A stretch of DNA of 64,000 nucleotides from positions 62,001-126,000 of the forward strand of contig NZ_KQ040779.1 of the NCBI RefSeq assembly GCF_000971975.1, read 5' to 3'. The notes beneath the pieces are model-generated. The model was not told the DNA's origin. It made no database searches and saw only the letters and a list, made by a program, of their open reading frames with translations. The stretch's first letter is position 1. Every line of letters begins with the position of its first letter. A program made the position numbers and the translations under genes. The stretch comes from Paenibacillus algorifonticola. GTDB lineage: Bacteria > Bacillota > Bacilli > Paenibacillales > Paenibacillaceae. This document shows positions 34,715 through 43,812 of this stretch, piece by piece.

Positions 34715-36022
34715 TCATCCTCCGGAACTCCATAATTTTATATATTTCAATCGTTTTTCCACTAGCTCCCCTACTTTTTGAGGAGAATATTCAGTTCGTA
34801 TCGTCTGTTGACCACGTTGTGAAATTCCCTCTCTAAAACCTTCATCTTCCGTCAATTTCTGCATATAAAATGCAGCATGTTCTACTTTAGCCTCCGCCCA
34901 ATATTGATATGCTTCATAGGGACCATAGTCATTTCCCAATGTTACCAAATCATAATCAACTGGACAAGAGTTGTCACTTCTCATAAAGTCAGTGTTAGAA
35001 GACCAATTAGTACCTATAACAGGCTTCCCCAAATACATAGCTTCAGCTAGACCCAAACCAAAACCTTCACTTCTGTGAAGCGAAACAAAACAATCTATCA
35101 CATTTAATAATGCGTTTGTATCATTTCTAGATAGCACTTTTTTTATTAAAAAGATATTTTGATAATCTCCAATTAATTGTTCTAATTCAAATATATCTTT
35201 TATTTCATCACTATTGCTATTCAATTTAATAACAAGCCCAACACTGCTGTCATCATGCTTAAAAGCTAGCTTAAACGCCTTAATTGAAGCTTGAGGATTT
35301 TTGCGTTCCTGATAACTTTTAACATCATACATACTTAAAAATAAAAACCTATTTTCTGGGAGACCGTAGAACTCCCTATCCCTAGCTTCTTTAATTAAAA
35401 CTTCAATTCCATGCGGAATTTTAACAACTGGAACGGGGCTCTTCTGTGCAATGCTATCAGCAATGAAGGTTGATGGAACCCAGATCTCATTTACTAAACC
35501 AAAACTATCTAACCATCTTTCGGGAAAATCCGGTAGCTCCCAATGCCAAAAACCTATATTATATTTATTATTAAAAATATCATTTCCATAATTAGCATAG
35601 ACCTCAACCATCTGTTCTGCATTAATATGAAATACATTCACATTGTAAATGGGTATATTCATTTCTTTATGAATCCAAGTTGTATCCGTCATTCTTGCAC
35701 TATTCGTTCCTATAAAATTAATAATTCCAAAAGGAATGTTTACTGAATTTAAGCAATTAGCAGCTATACGACAGGACTCACCTATACCCATTTCAGCTCT
35801 TGCATAACCTACTAAATTTATCCCATCCTCACCGAAACTCGTAATAATCCCCTGTTTTTTTTCGATTGGAAAAGCTGATTTAAGCATTTTTGTTTTTATC
35901 TTTTGCATTACTGGTTGGGGAACGAATATTAAAATCCATTTTTTGAAATATAGCGCAGTTCTATATAACAATCTAAAAAGACTCTTCTTTATTATAAACA
36001 CCACCGTTAACGTAAGTTGCAA
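34715..36022 (-). CDS. GT4-like glycosyltransferase, first gene of the island operon
   Basis: The product has up to 435 residues and a basic, hydrophobic N-terminal segment (about 8-40) that may bind the membrane. A GT-B core follows, with GYARAEMGIGESCRIA, GFWHWELPDFPERW, IPHGIEVL, and SLHRSEGFGLGLAEAMYLGKPVIGT containing the E-x7-E motif. The start is not settled: TTG at 36022 and GTGs at codons 7 and 8 are all possible, and no good ribosome site stands out. Donor sugar unknown; GDP-mannose or GDP-rhamnose is suggested by the manC-gmd-rmd genes next to it. It is the promoter-proximal gene of the minus-strand operon. Confidence 0.85.
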   Translation of the reverse strand: MQLTLTVVFIIKKSLFRLLYRTALYFKKWILIFVPQPVMQKIKTKMLKSAFPIEKKQGIITSFGEDGINLVGYARAEMGIGESCRIAANCLNSVNIPFGIINFIGTNSARMTDTTWIHKEMNIPIYNVNVFHINAEQMVEVYANYGNDIFNNKYNIGFWHWELPDFPERWLDSFGLVNEIWVPSTFIADSIAQKSPVPVVKIPHGIEVLIKEARDREFYGLPENRFLFLSMYDVKSYQERKNPQASIKAFKLAFKHDDSSVGLVIKLNSNSDEIKDIFELEQLIGDYQNIFLIKKVLSRNDTNALLNVIDCFVSLHRSEGFGLGLAEAMYLGKPVIGTNWSSNTDFMRSDNSCPVDYDLVTLGNDYGPYEAYQYWAEAKVEHAAFYMQKLTEDEGFREGISQRGQQTIRTEYSPQKVGELVEKRLKYIKLWSSGG

Positions 36023-36276
36023 TTAAACAACACTTCATCTACCCTTTTCCACCTATGCTATCTTACCAAAAAAAACGACATATTAACACCTTATTATATT
36101 CTTAGGTGCGCTTAACTCCTATCACTTTCGACACAGCATCTTCGCTTATCAGTATTAGTGCAACGTTTTTTAATGTATTCTATCCTCACTACCACTCCCC
36201 TTATAGTAATCCACTCCCTCATTTGTTAAAATAACTCTATGAAGAAATCTACTACGCATACAAGGAGTACATATTA
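36023..36276. promoter_or_regulatory. Divergent promoter region between the island operon and the ligase gene
   Basis: This 254-base AT-rich gap separates divergent genes and must hold both promoters. On the minus strand a TATAAT occurs at 36093-36098, but no good -35 stands 16-18 bases from it. On the plus strand an AAGGAG lies 9 bases before ATG 36277. I see no clear operator. Local base composition changes here from the AT-rich island to richer sequence on the right. Confidence 0.4.
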
Positions 36277-38520
36277 ATGAGTGCACGGAAAAAAGCAATA
36301 CAAAATACAGCGGCTTTAGTAAAAGAGCAGCCGCTGTTGCAAGGGTTACTCGCGCTTGGACTCGCTTTGTTCGTTCTTATTTTCCCATACGAGCGGGGAC
36401 TGTTCAATGGCTATGAGTACGCTTTTGAATCGCCTATTTACAGCGCAGCCATCTACGGCTACGTTCTACTCGCCGCAACCGCCCTGTACGCTTATCTTAC
36501 GGGCTGGAAACTGAACAATCATCGCAGCGTGCTGTCGATTGCGATTTTGCTGCTGCCAGCCATCTACTGGCTCTCATCGCTGCAAGCCGTCTCCAGCTAT
36601 TACGCCAAATTTATGACGTTTGTTTTTTTCCTGCTCGCCTCTCTGTTTATGGCCAGTCTCTACGCAGCTGGAAAAGTACAGATGCGCAAATGGCTGGAAT
36701 ACGGAATTATGCTTTCGGCCTATTTAATCGTATTTTTCGGCCTGCTCAATTTGTTCGGCCAGCAATATTACAAGGACGCGATGTGGCTCGCCCATGATGG
36801 CTACCGGCTCAGCTCAGTCTTTCAATATTCGAATACTTACGCCGGCTTCCTAATTGCAATCTTTCTGATCGCTGCTTATTATGCGGCAACCTGTGAACGC
36901 TGGTACATGCGCCTGGCTAATTCCATTATGCTCGTACCGATTTTAATTTCCTTTTTTCTCGCATACTCGCGCGGCGCCATCGTTATCATACCGGTGATGC
37001 TTATTGTACTTCTGCCTTTCCTGAAGCTGGCTAGACAATTTGCCTATGTGGTTTATGCTGGTCTATCCGCAGTGCTTACGCTCGTTATTTTGGGCAAAAT
37101 TACGGCCAATACAGAAGCGATTTCCGCCATTGTCCAGCCGACAGAAACGAAAGTCGCAACGACGATCTCGATGTTCGACAAACTGCCGCTGCAAAGCTGG
37201 GCGCTGCTCGCTGGGGCTGCCCTTGTCAATGCAGGGCTGATCATGCTTATCCACAAGAAGCTGTTCCCTTGGATTGAAAATAAAAGTGCACGCCTTGCGG
37301 AACGCAAATGGGCATTTGCCGCTTTTCCCGCTGCTATTATCGTTATCGGATTATTAGCAGCCGTATTGCTTATTACAAGCGATGGCATACGCGATCTGCT
37401 GCCTGAGAAAATCGCTTCCCGATTTGAAAACATTAACTTGCAGCAGCACAGCGTTCTTGAGCGCTGGACCTTCTATGAAGATGGTCTTAAGGTTGCCAAA
37501 GACTATCCGCTGCTCGGAGCAGGCGGAGGCGGCTGGCAAGCTTTGTATGAGCAGTACCAGAACAATCCTTATTGGAGCAGACAAGCGCACAGCTTCTTCA
37601 TTCAAACGCTAGTTGAAGTAGGCTGGATTGGATTTGCTGCACTGATCGGGCTGCTCGTTTACATCTATTACTTATATATTCGCTCGTATATTCGTTACCC
37701 TGAACGCCGGGGGAGCCACTTGATCTTTTTTATTTTGGCAACTACGCTGCTGCTGCATAGCGCCATCGATTTTGATATGAGCTACGTCTATTTGAGCGCT
37801 TTGCTGTTCATTTGCTTGGGCGCTATGATCGCGCCATATGGCAAATCGCTTGCGTTTAAACAAGGATCAGAGCAATCCGTACAGGGTAACGTTGTAAAAT
37901 GGATCTATCCATCTGCAATCGGCGTGCTGGCGGTTGTACTGCTAGTCGGCTCCGCACGCGAGAACGGCGCGAACCGCACGTTCCAAGATACGTACAATAC
38001 GGCTGCTGCTGGGCAGGCTCAGCTTAACCAACTGCTGCCTTCGCTCGACAAAGCCATTAAGACGTCGCCTGATCATTCCGTATTCAGCTTGATGAAATAC
38101 GAATGGCTTATGCAAGCCTATGAGCAGACACAAAATGCGACAATGAAAGAACAAGCGCTTCAGACGCTTGCAGCAGGTAAAACGAATGATCCTTACAATA
38201 TCACCTTTATTTTGGCCCAATATAAAAATTTCAAGAAAGATGGAAATACAACAGAAATGCTGAAAGTGCTTGAGGAAGGCATCAGCAAATTCCGCTGGAA
38301 TATTGAACTCTATGATCATGCTATTGTAGAATACGCGGCTGCTATGAGCAGCGATGCTGGCAACGCGGATACTTACCGCGCGCGGGCGCTGGAAATTAAA
38401 GCAGAAGTCGAGCGGCGCATTGCCCAGCTCGCAACGCTGCCTCCTGAGCAATCACAGGGCCGTGATTTCAGCTTCACCCCTGCTATGCAGCAGGCGCTCG
38501 CTACGATTGAAAGTAAATAA
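36277..38520 (+). CDS. O-antigen ligase/oligosaccharyltransferase-like membrane protein (Wzy_C type)
   Basis: The 747-residue protein has about ten to twelve transmembrane helices in residues 17-555. A large extracytoplasmic loop follows FENINLQQHSVLERW and contains LGAGGGGWQALYEQYQ, with AHSFFIQTLVEVGWIGF after it. This is the Wzy_C/WaaL pattern, including the H used in glycan transfer. The soluble C-terminus (about 575-747) is helical and TPR-like. Such proteins move a polyprenyl-linked glycan to its final acceptor. In the Geobacillus S-layer locus the related WsaB links glycan to protein. An OTase or ligase role fits an ABC-export system better than a polymerase role. It is on the opposite strand from the island operon. 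Confidence 0.86.
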   Translation: MSARKKAIQNTAALVKEQPLLQGLLALGLALFVLIFPYERGLFNGYEYAFESPIYSAAIYGYVLLAATALYAYLTGWKLNNHRSVLSIAILLLPAIYWLSSLQAVSSYYAKFMTFVFFLLASLFMASLYAAGKVQMRKWLEYGIMLSAYLIVFFGLLNLFGQQYYKDAMWLAHDGYRLSSVFQYSNTYAGFLIAIFLIAAYYAATCERWYMRLANSIMLVPILISFFLAYSRGAIVIIPVMLIVLLPFLKLARQFAYVVYAGLSAVLTLVILGKITANTEAISAIVQPTETKVATTISMFDKLPLQSWALLAGAALVNAGLIMLIHKKLFPWIENKSARLAERKWAFAAFPAAIIVIGLLAAVLLITSDGIRDLLPEKIASRFENINLQQHSVLERWTFYEDGLKVAKDYPLLGAGGGGWQALYEQYQNNPYWSRQAHSFFIQTLVEVGWIGFAALIGLLVYIYYLYIRSYIRYPERRGSHLIFFILATTLLLHSAIDFDMSYVYLSALLFICLGAMIAPYGKSLAFKQGSEQSVQGNVVKWIYPSAIGVLAVVLLVGSARENGANRTFQDTYNTAAAGQAQLNQLLPSLDKAIKTSPDHSVFSLMKYEWLMQAYEQTQNATMKEQALQTLAAGKTNDPYNITFILAQYKNFKKDGNTTEMLKVLEEGISKFRWNIELYDHAIVEYAAAMSSDAGNADTYRARALEIKAEVERRIAQLATLPPEQSQGRDFSFTPAMQQALATIESK

Positions 38521-38533
38521 TTTGCCTACGAAC

Positions 38534-38626
38534 AAGCGTCTCTCTGGTCGCGTCTTCAAACGGTTGGATCTGTGCATGCATTAACGCATGAACCCGTTTA
38601 AAGACGCTTCCAAGGAGGCGCTTTTC
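38534..38626 (+). terminator. Composite nested hairpin after the ligase gene
   Basis: Three nested inverted repeats are visible. The outer pair is AAGCGTCTCTCTGG with CCAAGGAGGCGCTT (a few mismatches or wobbles). The middle pair is GCGTCTTCAAACG with CGTTTAAAGACGC (one mismatch). The inner one is CATGC with GCATG. It ends in CTTTTCC, so the T-run is weak. Probably a terminator, possibly with another RNA role. Confidence 0.55.
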
Positions 38627-38715
38627 CTAATTTTCTGACATGTTTCCCACCGACGCAGAATAAATTGCATTAGAACGTTCTAAATTCTCATACCGGCCGG
38701 AAGGAGAAACCTCTA

Positions 38716-39738
38716 TTGAATCGATCGTCTAATTCAAAGTGGTCGCTTGTAGTCATGCGCGGTGCCGACAAAACCGTTAAGCAGTTTCATGTCTCAAAGC
38801 GATCCGTCATTGCGGCCCCCGCCGCAGCTGCACTGGCCGTGTCTGGCTGCTTTGCCGCGCTGCAGCTCAAATCCGTCTTCGAGCTGCATGAGCTCGAGGC
38901 GCAGCTTCAGGAGCAGGCGACGCAGCAGGATGAACAGACACAACAGTATCAGCATACCGTCTCCAATAAGGATGAGACGATCCTCGCCCTACAGCAGCAG
39001 CTGGCAAGCCTTGCTCAGCAAACCGAGGATATGCAGACGCGTGTCGATGAGCTGCTTGCACTAGAAAACAAGCTCAAACAGTTCATCGACAAATATGGAA
39101 GCTCTGATTCTGGGATAGACACTAGCAACCACAAGCTTGGACAACAATCTGAACAGCCACACAAGCGCGAGCAGGCTTTGGCTCAGCAAGCCAGTTATGA
39201 TACGAGCGGGATGTCCTTTCGTGCTTTGGCTTCTTCTACCTCATTTGACGTTCAATCGTTAAGCGCTATGGTCGACTCTCTGGAAGAAACAATGGCGCAA
39301 ACGCTGCGGCAGGCACAGACAAAAAGGCAGCAGGTCGATTCCTATCCATCGAGCTGGCCTACCTATTCGAAGAAGCTGACCTCCAGCTTCGGCTACCGCA
39401 AGGATCCTTTTTCAGGGAAAGCTGTCTTTCATGCCGGTATTGATATTGGCGGCAAAGCAGGCGACCCTGTTTTCAGCGCGGCGGATGGAACCATTAAGGA
39501 AGTCGGTACTGGAGGCTCTGAGGGCAACTATATCATTGTCGACCATCATAACGGGCTGAACAGCGTCTATATGCATTTGCAAAGCATAGAAGCCAAGGAG
39601 GGAGAACAGGTCGTACGGGGCGAGAAAATCGGCCTGCTAGGCTCTACAGGCAGAAGCACGGGCCCCCATCTTCATTTTCAAATTATGCAAGGCGATGAGG
39701 CCGTCAATCCTTTGCCCTACTTGCTTCAACCATCCTAA
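38716..39738 (+). CDS. M23 family metallopeptidase with coiled coil
   Basis: This 340-residue envelope protein has a cytoplasmic basic N-terminus, one transmembrane helix (about 30-52), a Gln-rich coiled coil (about 55-125) and a C-terminal LytM/M23 domain (about 215-335). The zinc ligands are visible: H239 and D243 (HAGID) and H320 in GPHLHF. H287 (YMHL) is the catalytic His. It should cut peptide cross-bridges of peptidoglycan or activate amidases. Start is TTG at 38716, with AAGGAG 9 bases upstream. A bactofilin gene follows at once; this pairing is common in bacteria and links local wall remodelling to a cytoskeletal scaffold. Confidence 0.93.
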   Translation: MNRSSNSKWSLVVMRGADKTVKQFHVSKRSVIAAPAAAALAVSGCFAALQLKSVFELHELEAQLQEQATQQDEQTQQYQHTVSNKDETILALQQQLASLAQQTEDMQTRVDELLALENKLKQFIDKYGSSDSGIDTSNHKLGQQSEQPHKREQALAQQASYDTSGMSFRALASSTSFDVQSLSAMVDSLEETMAQTLRQAQTKRQQVDSYPSSWPTYSKKLTSSFGYRKDPFSGKAVFHAGIDIGGKAGDPVFSAADGTIKEVGTGGSEGNYIIVDHHNGLNSVYMHLQSIEAKEGEQVVRGEKIGLLGSTGRSTGPHLHFQIMQGDEAVNPLPYLLQPS

Positions 39739-39762
39739 GCTGTGAAACAAGGAGGTTTTTCT

Positions 39763-40209
39763 ATGTCTATATTTAAGGAAAACAAACGAATATCCCCCAC
39801 GGATACACTGATTGGACAGGGTACTCATGTAGAAGGCAAGCTGATATGCGAAGCAGGGCTGCGCATTGAAGGCGAATACCGCGGAGACATTGAATGTGAA
39901 GGAGATGTCATTATTGGTGAATCCGGAGTCGCACGTTCAAATATAACCGCGAAGGATTTGACCGTAGCGGGCAAACTATTCGGAGATATTACGACGAAGG
40001 GGCGGCTTACCATTACCGCAACCGGGCAAATTACGGGGAACATTAACGCCCATTCCTTCATCATTCAAGATGGCGGAAGCTTCAATGGCAGCTGCCATAT
40101 GGAACGGGGGCAAGCCCCGCTCACACGCCCGCTTTCGGAAACAGAGGGAGCAGGCAAAGATAACGCAGCAAACGGCAGTGCTCGGGATAAAGCCCGTCAG
40201 GCGGTCTAG
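39763..40209 (+). CDS. Bactofilin (polymer-forming cytoskeletal protein)
   Basis: The 148-residue product has the bactofilin beta-helix core at about 14-105. Regular hydrophobic repeats such as TLIGQGTHVEGKL, GEYRGDIECEGDVIIGE and GKLFGDITTKGRLTI follow one another. The disordered charged C-terminal tail (about 110-148) is typical. ATG at 39763 is 7 bases after a strong AGGAGG. It follows the M23 peptidase gene by 24 bases. The protein is expected to form nucleotide-independent filaments at the inner membrane that position the peptidase. Confidence 0.93.
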   Translation: MSIFKENKRISPTDTLIGQGTHVEGKLICEAGLRIEGEYRGDIECEGDVIIGESGVARSNITAKDLTVAGKLFGDITTKGRLTITATGQITGNINAHSFIIQDGGSFNGSCHMERGQAPLTRPLSETEGAGKDNAANGSARDKARQAV

Positions 40210-40417
40210 CAAGCCCACAGCGTGTTTCAATGAACGGCACATAAGCAGCAGCTCGAAGGATATAACTGAAAACACATAGAACAAGCAAACGGAATGGATT
40301 AGGTGAAACAGCTTGCAAGCATCATTAGAGAGCATACTGTGCAATAAGCTTCACTTATGAAAAAGCGCTGCTTCTGGCTTAACAGCTTTAAATAGCTGCA
40401 AGGTGAACATACGAAAG

Positions 40418-40454
40418 CAGGGCAGGCGATAACACGCCTGCCCTGTACTCTTTT
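40418..40454. terminator. Terminator between bactofilin and ABC exporter genes
   Basis: CAGGGCAGGCG (40418-40428) pairs perfectly with CGCCTGCCCTG (40435-40445) around a six-base loop, followed by TACTCTTTT. The genes on both sides converge here, so it may serve both. The gap 40210-40417 shows nothing else that I can support. Confidence 0.75.
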
Positions 40455-40475
40455 AAATCATGCTGTACGACTCCT

Positions 40476-41279
40476 CTACGCACCAACGTCGCGCTTCTCA
40501 AACACGAACCAGGTGAGCGCTGCGAATAGTGCATAATAAACAGCAAGCACGCTAATCGCGAAGCCGAGCGTCCGATCACCAACGTTACCAGTCAAATAAG
40601 GCACCAAATCCAAATGGACGAAAAACAAGTAGTCCACCCATTTATAATCGATCAGCCCAATAATCGGACCAATGGAAATGGAGGAAAATACGAGGAAAAT
40701 CGATAGCCCAATGGCAAGTCCGCCGCTCCGGAATACCGTTGACAGCATAAACGCTATCATCGACGTCACAAGCAGTGCAATAAAGCGCATCGCATAATAT
40801 TTCATATTATACACGGCCGCCGACCCTTCATATTGTCCATCACCAACGAAAAAGCCGTGAATCTCTTCAGCCGTTACATTCGTATGGTCAAAAAATAAAA
40901 AGTTGAACGCAATGGTAAATGCATATAGCAGCACGACCTGGAGCAGCGCAAACAACACGACTGAAATGTATTTGGACAATAAAATTTTCCATCTCATCCA
41001 TGGGCGAATGAGCAGCAGCTTGATCGTTCCGCTCGTGAACTCCTCAGCAACGCTCCCCGCCGCAACGACGGCTGTGAACATGGCAATAAGCAAATAACCT
41101 ACAGCCGATTCATATTTTACAAGTGTCCACATCGACATTGCACTGTCTTTGGACATAAAATAAACGGGTACGGTCATAAATACAACCAACGCCAGCAGCA
41201 GACCCGTCATAATCCAAGTTCTTGTACGGAGGTATATTTTCATATTTTCATTCAATAGAAGCTTGCTAAAGTTATACAA
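40476..41279 (-). CDS. ABC-2 type exporter permease
   Basis: This is a 267-residue membrane protein with six predicted helices. Its ATPase partner is encoded directly upstream with an 8-base overlap. Recognisable features are an N-terminal cytoplasmic start (LLLNENMKIYLRTRTWI), then GSVAEEFTSGTIKLLLIRPW, the conserved E-x-x-x-G-T loop of ABC-2 permeases such as those for bacitracin or lantibiotic resistance. The substrate cannot be inferred. Confidence 0.9.
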   Translation of the reverse strand: MYNFSKLLLNENMKIYLRTRTWIMTGLLLALVVFMTVPVYFMSKDSAMSMWTLVKYESAVGYLLIAMFTAVVAAGSVAEEFTSGTIKLLLIRPWMRWKILLSKYISVVLFALLQVVLLYAFTIAFNFLFFDHTNVTAEEIHGFFVGDGQYEGSAAVYNMKYYAMRFIALLVTSMIAFMLSTVFRSGGLAIGLSIFLVFSSISIGPIIGLIDYKWVDYLFFVHLDLVPYLTGNVGDRTLGFAISVLAVYYALFAALTWFVFEKRDVGA

Positions 41280-42195
41280 TATGACCGCCCCCCGTCTTCT
41301 CGAGGAACCGATCCTCTAAAGATTGATGCTGTGCCTGAATGCCGTATACTTTAATGCCTGCCGCTACGAGCTTGGCATTAAAGATAGCAACGGCTTCTTT
41401 ATCCGCCCCAATCGCAATGGCGCGGCCAGCCCGTCCCCCCGCTATTCCTTCAGTTGCCGCGACAGCCAGCGCCGCCTCTAAATCGTCTACCTCAAAAACG
41501 ACCCGCTGCGTTGCTGTTCGTTCCGACTCCCTGTTCTTCTCAACCTTGACGACCTCCACAAGCTTGCCCTGCTGGATGATGGCCACCCGGTCGCACATTA
41601 GCTCCATCTCGGCAAGCAAATGGCTGGAGACGAATATCGCCAGTCCCTCCTGCTTGGCCAGCCTTTGCAAATAATCCCGCAGCTCGCGAATGCCCATTGG
41701 ATCAAGTCCGTTCGTCGGCTCATCCAAAATGAGCAGCTTTGGACGATGCAAAATCGCCTGCGCTACGCCAAGCCGCTGCCTCATGCCAAGCGAATAAGTA
41801 TTCACTTTATCATTAATGCGCGAGCCAAGCCCGACAAGCTCCGTTACCTCCTGAATACGTGAATGCTCAACACCCGGAACCATCCGGGCAAAATGAACCA
41901 AATTTTGATAACCAGTCATATATTTGTACATCTCGGGATTTTCGACAATGGCACCGACATGACGAATCGCTTTCTCAAATTGCTTTGAGATGCTGTGACC
42001 ATCAATTTTGATTTCGCCTCCCGTTATTGAAATGAGGCCGACCATCATTCGGATCATTGTCGTTTTTCCTGCGCCATTCGGGCCAAGGAAACCGAATACT
42101 TCACCAGCCGGCAAGTCAAGACTGAGATGATCAATGATCGTCCGTTTGCCGATGCGCTTCGTTACATTTAGCATTTGTACGATTGGCTGCTCCAA
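41272..42195 (-). CDS. ABC exporter ATP-binding protein
   Basis: This 307-residue ATPase has Walker A FLGPNGAGKTTMIR, signature YSLGMRQRLGVAQAIL, Walker B LLILDEPTNGLDP and the switch His in VSSHLLAEME. A C-terminal domain of about 80 residues follows (VVFEVDDLEAALAVAA), as in BcrA-like and Nod-factor-like exporters. The start is TTG at 42195, set by AGGAGG 8 bases upstream. Together with the overlapping permease gene it forms a two-gene exporter, substrate unknown. Confidence 0.93.
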   Translation of the reverse strand: MEQPIVQMLNVTKRIGKRTIIDHLSLDLPAGEVFGFLGPNGAGKTTMIRMMVGLISITGGEIKIDGHSISKQFEKAIRHVGAIVENPEMYKYMTGYQNLVHFARMVPGVEHSRIQEVTELVGLGSRINDKVNTYSLGMRQRLGVAQAILHRPKLLILDEPTNGLDPMGIRELRDYLQRLAKQEGLAIFVSSHLLAEMELMCDRVAIIQQGKLVEVVKVEKNRESERTATQRVVFEVDDLEAALAVAATEGIAGGRAGRAIAIGADKEAVAIFNAKLVAAGIKVYGIQAQHQSLEDRFLEKTGGGHIV

Positions 42196-42351
42196 TTTCT
42201 ATTCCTCCTTCTCCAGTGGACCGCATGTCCTATCACATTTCTAATAGTGATCTAATAATGATTTAACATTAATCTAACTATCTAACCCTACCTAGTATAA
42301 TCGAATAAGGAAACGATTGGAATATGTACCCGAATAGTAGCAATTAAACAG

Positions 42352-42387
42352 AAAAAACTCCTGCTACACAACTTCTGTAGTCAGGAG
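42352..42387 (-). terminator. Terminator overlapping the stop codon of the 42364-42648 gene
   Basis: On the minus strand CTCCTGACTACA, a short loop, then TGTGTAGCAGGAG form a stem followed by TTTTTT. The stop codon TAG lies in the right arm, so the last codons are part of the terminator. Confidence 0.8.
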
Positions 42388-42648
42388 GCTTTGGGTTGCA
42401 GGATAGAAGATCGTTTGATAGGGATCATAATCAGATTTCGCAGTTAACGGGATGACTTCGCCTGTTACGCTTTGCATTTGTGCCTCCAACTTATTAGCAA
42501 GGCCAGCTTGTGCCTGAGCACATGCTCTACAACAACCTAGCCGATTTACCACACGGAAAAATCCGGTTCGGAACAACACATTCGCTTGCCCTGTAGGTAT
42601 CATGTTTTGGCATCCGACGCAATAAAACTGCTCCTGAGGCTGAATCAC
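42364..42648 (-). CDS. Small CxxC zinc-ribbon-like protein of unknown function
   Basis: The 94-residue protein carries two Cys pairs: YCVGCQ at residues 9-14 and GCCRAC at about 38-43. Together they could bind one zinc ion in a ribbon. The rest is hydrophilic, with no membrane segment. AGGAG lies just before the ATG. It is monocistronic, with a terminator overlapping its 3' end. I do not recognise a named family. Confidence 0.75.
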   Translation of the reverse strand: MIQPQEQFYCVGCQNMIPTGQANVLFRTGFFRVVNRLGCCRACAQAQAGLANKLEAQMQSVTGEVIPLTAKSDYDPYQTIFYPATQSLLTTEVV

Positions 42649-42785
42649 CTAATCACTCCTTGTATACTTATTGTATCATATTTATGTAAAATGTTACGTA
42701 ATGTATCTGTTTGTTTATATTTTATGGTATTTAGCGAATAATGTCAACAGAAAACTCAAATTTTGTCGTCTTACAGAAACATCGA

Positions 42786-42809
42786 ACCCTGACAACGATT
42801 TGTCAGGGT
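42786..42809 (-). terminator. Hairpin downstream of the LCP gene
   Basis: ACCCTGACA (42786-42794) and TGTCAGGGT (42801-42809) are perfect complements with a six-base loop. It lies 29 bases after the LCP stop. The T-run is weak, so confidence as terminator is moderate. Confidence 0.6.
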
Positions 42810-42837
42810 CCTCATTTATTTATAGGGGCAGAAAGCT

Positions 42838-43812
42838 TTAAACCCCATCCATTTCTATGCTCATTTGTTTTTTCAAAAGCTCGTGTATTCGATCCCGTTC
42901 CTGATCACCAACGATATAATACCATACCTTATCAATCATCGTGCCGCTGCCGCTTATTTCAGCGCTATCCACCTTTTCAATCCCGGTCCCATATTCTTTA
43001 AAAAAGATTTTCATCTCATCAAAGGTTATATTCGTTCTCACATTGTCGCCCATCTCCGCAAGCAGATTGCTTATTTGCGTAGCGCCATAAAAGGTAAACA
43101 CATTGGAAATGAGCTGCTTCAGGACGGCGCGCTGACGGTCATTTCTGCCCCTGTCTCCTTTCGGGTCCTCATATCGCATGCGAGAATAAAGCAGCGTCTG
43201 CTCGCCATTTAACTGAATAGGCCCTTGCTCAAACGTATAACCGCTGAAATCAAAAGCATAAGGATTGTTGACGGTTACTCCGCCAAGCTTGTCGATGATA
43301 TTCGAGAAACCTTCCATATTGACCCGAATATAATAATCAATCGGATAATCAAGAAAATGCTCCACCGTCTGCTTTGACATTTCCACCCCGCCAAAAGCAT
43401 AGGCATGGTTTATTTTATCCGTCGTGCCATGCCCAATAATAGCCGTTCTCGTATCACGCGGAATGTTGAACATAAAGATCGAATGCTTGAGCGGATTCAC
43501 TCCCATGACGATCATGGTGTCTGTTCGTCCCCGATCATTCGTCCTCTCATCTACTCCCATTACTAGTACGGTGAAGGGCTTCAGTGCGATTATTGCTTCT
43601 TCTATGCCGGACACTTGCAGCTCCGAATCTGAGCTTACGTATGGTGTAGAAATGATGGGCTCAAACATATCAGCAGCCGTTTTTTTGAATTTCCCATAAA
43701 GATACCAGCTGTATAAAGCCGTTCCCAAGCCAGCGATCAGACATACCGTGCTGACGATGATAAGTGAGCGTTTCACCCAACGTTTCACCCGAAAATCCTC
43801 CTCATTTGACAA
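42838..43812 (-). CDS. LytR-CpsA-Psr family glycopolymer transferase
   Basis: LCP enzymes attach polyprenyl-linked glycopolymers, such as teichoic acids or capsule, to peptidoglycan outside the cell. The 324-residue protein has a short cytoplasmic part, one transmembrane helix (about 16-38) and the LCP domain (about 80-230). Key residues are D88 (MGVDER), R96 and D98 (GRTDTM), and R119 and D120 (IPRDTR) with R122. YSRMRYEDPKGDRGRNDRQ is the typical second conserved block. It overlaps the PilZ gene by 11 bases, so both are made together. It could anchor glycans of the island, but that is a guess. Confidence 0.94.
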   Translation of the reverse strand: MSNEEDFRVKRWVKRSLIIVSTVCLIAGLGTALYSWYLYGKFKKTAADMFEPIISTPYVSSDSELQVSGIEEAIIALKPFTVLVMGVDERTNDRGRTDTMIVMGVNPLKHSIFMFNIPRDTRTAIIGHGTTDKINHAYAFGGVEMSKQTVEHFLDYPIDYYIRVNMEGFSNIIDKLGGVTVNNPYAFDFSGYTFEQGPIQLNGEQTLLYSRMRYEDPKGDRGRNDRQRAVLKQLISNVFTFYGATQISNLLAEMGDNVRTNITFDEMKIFFKEYGTGIEKVDSAEISGSGTMIDKVWYYIVGDQERDRIHELLKKQMSIEMDGV

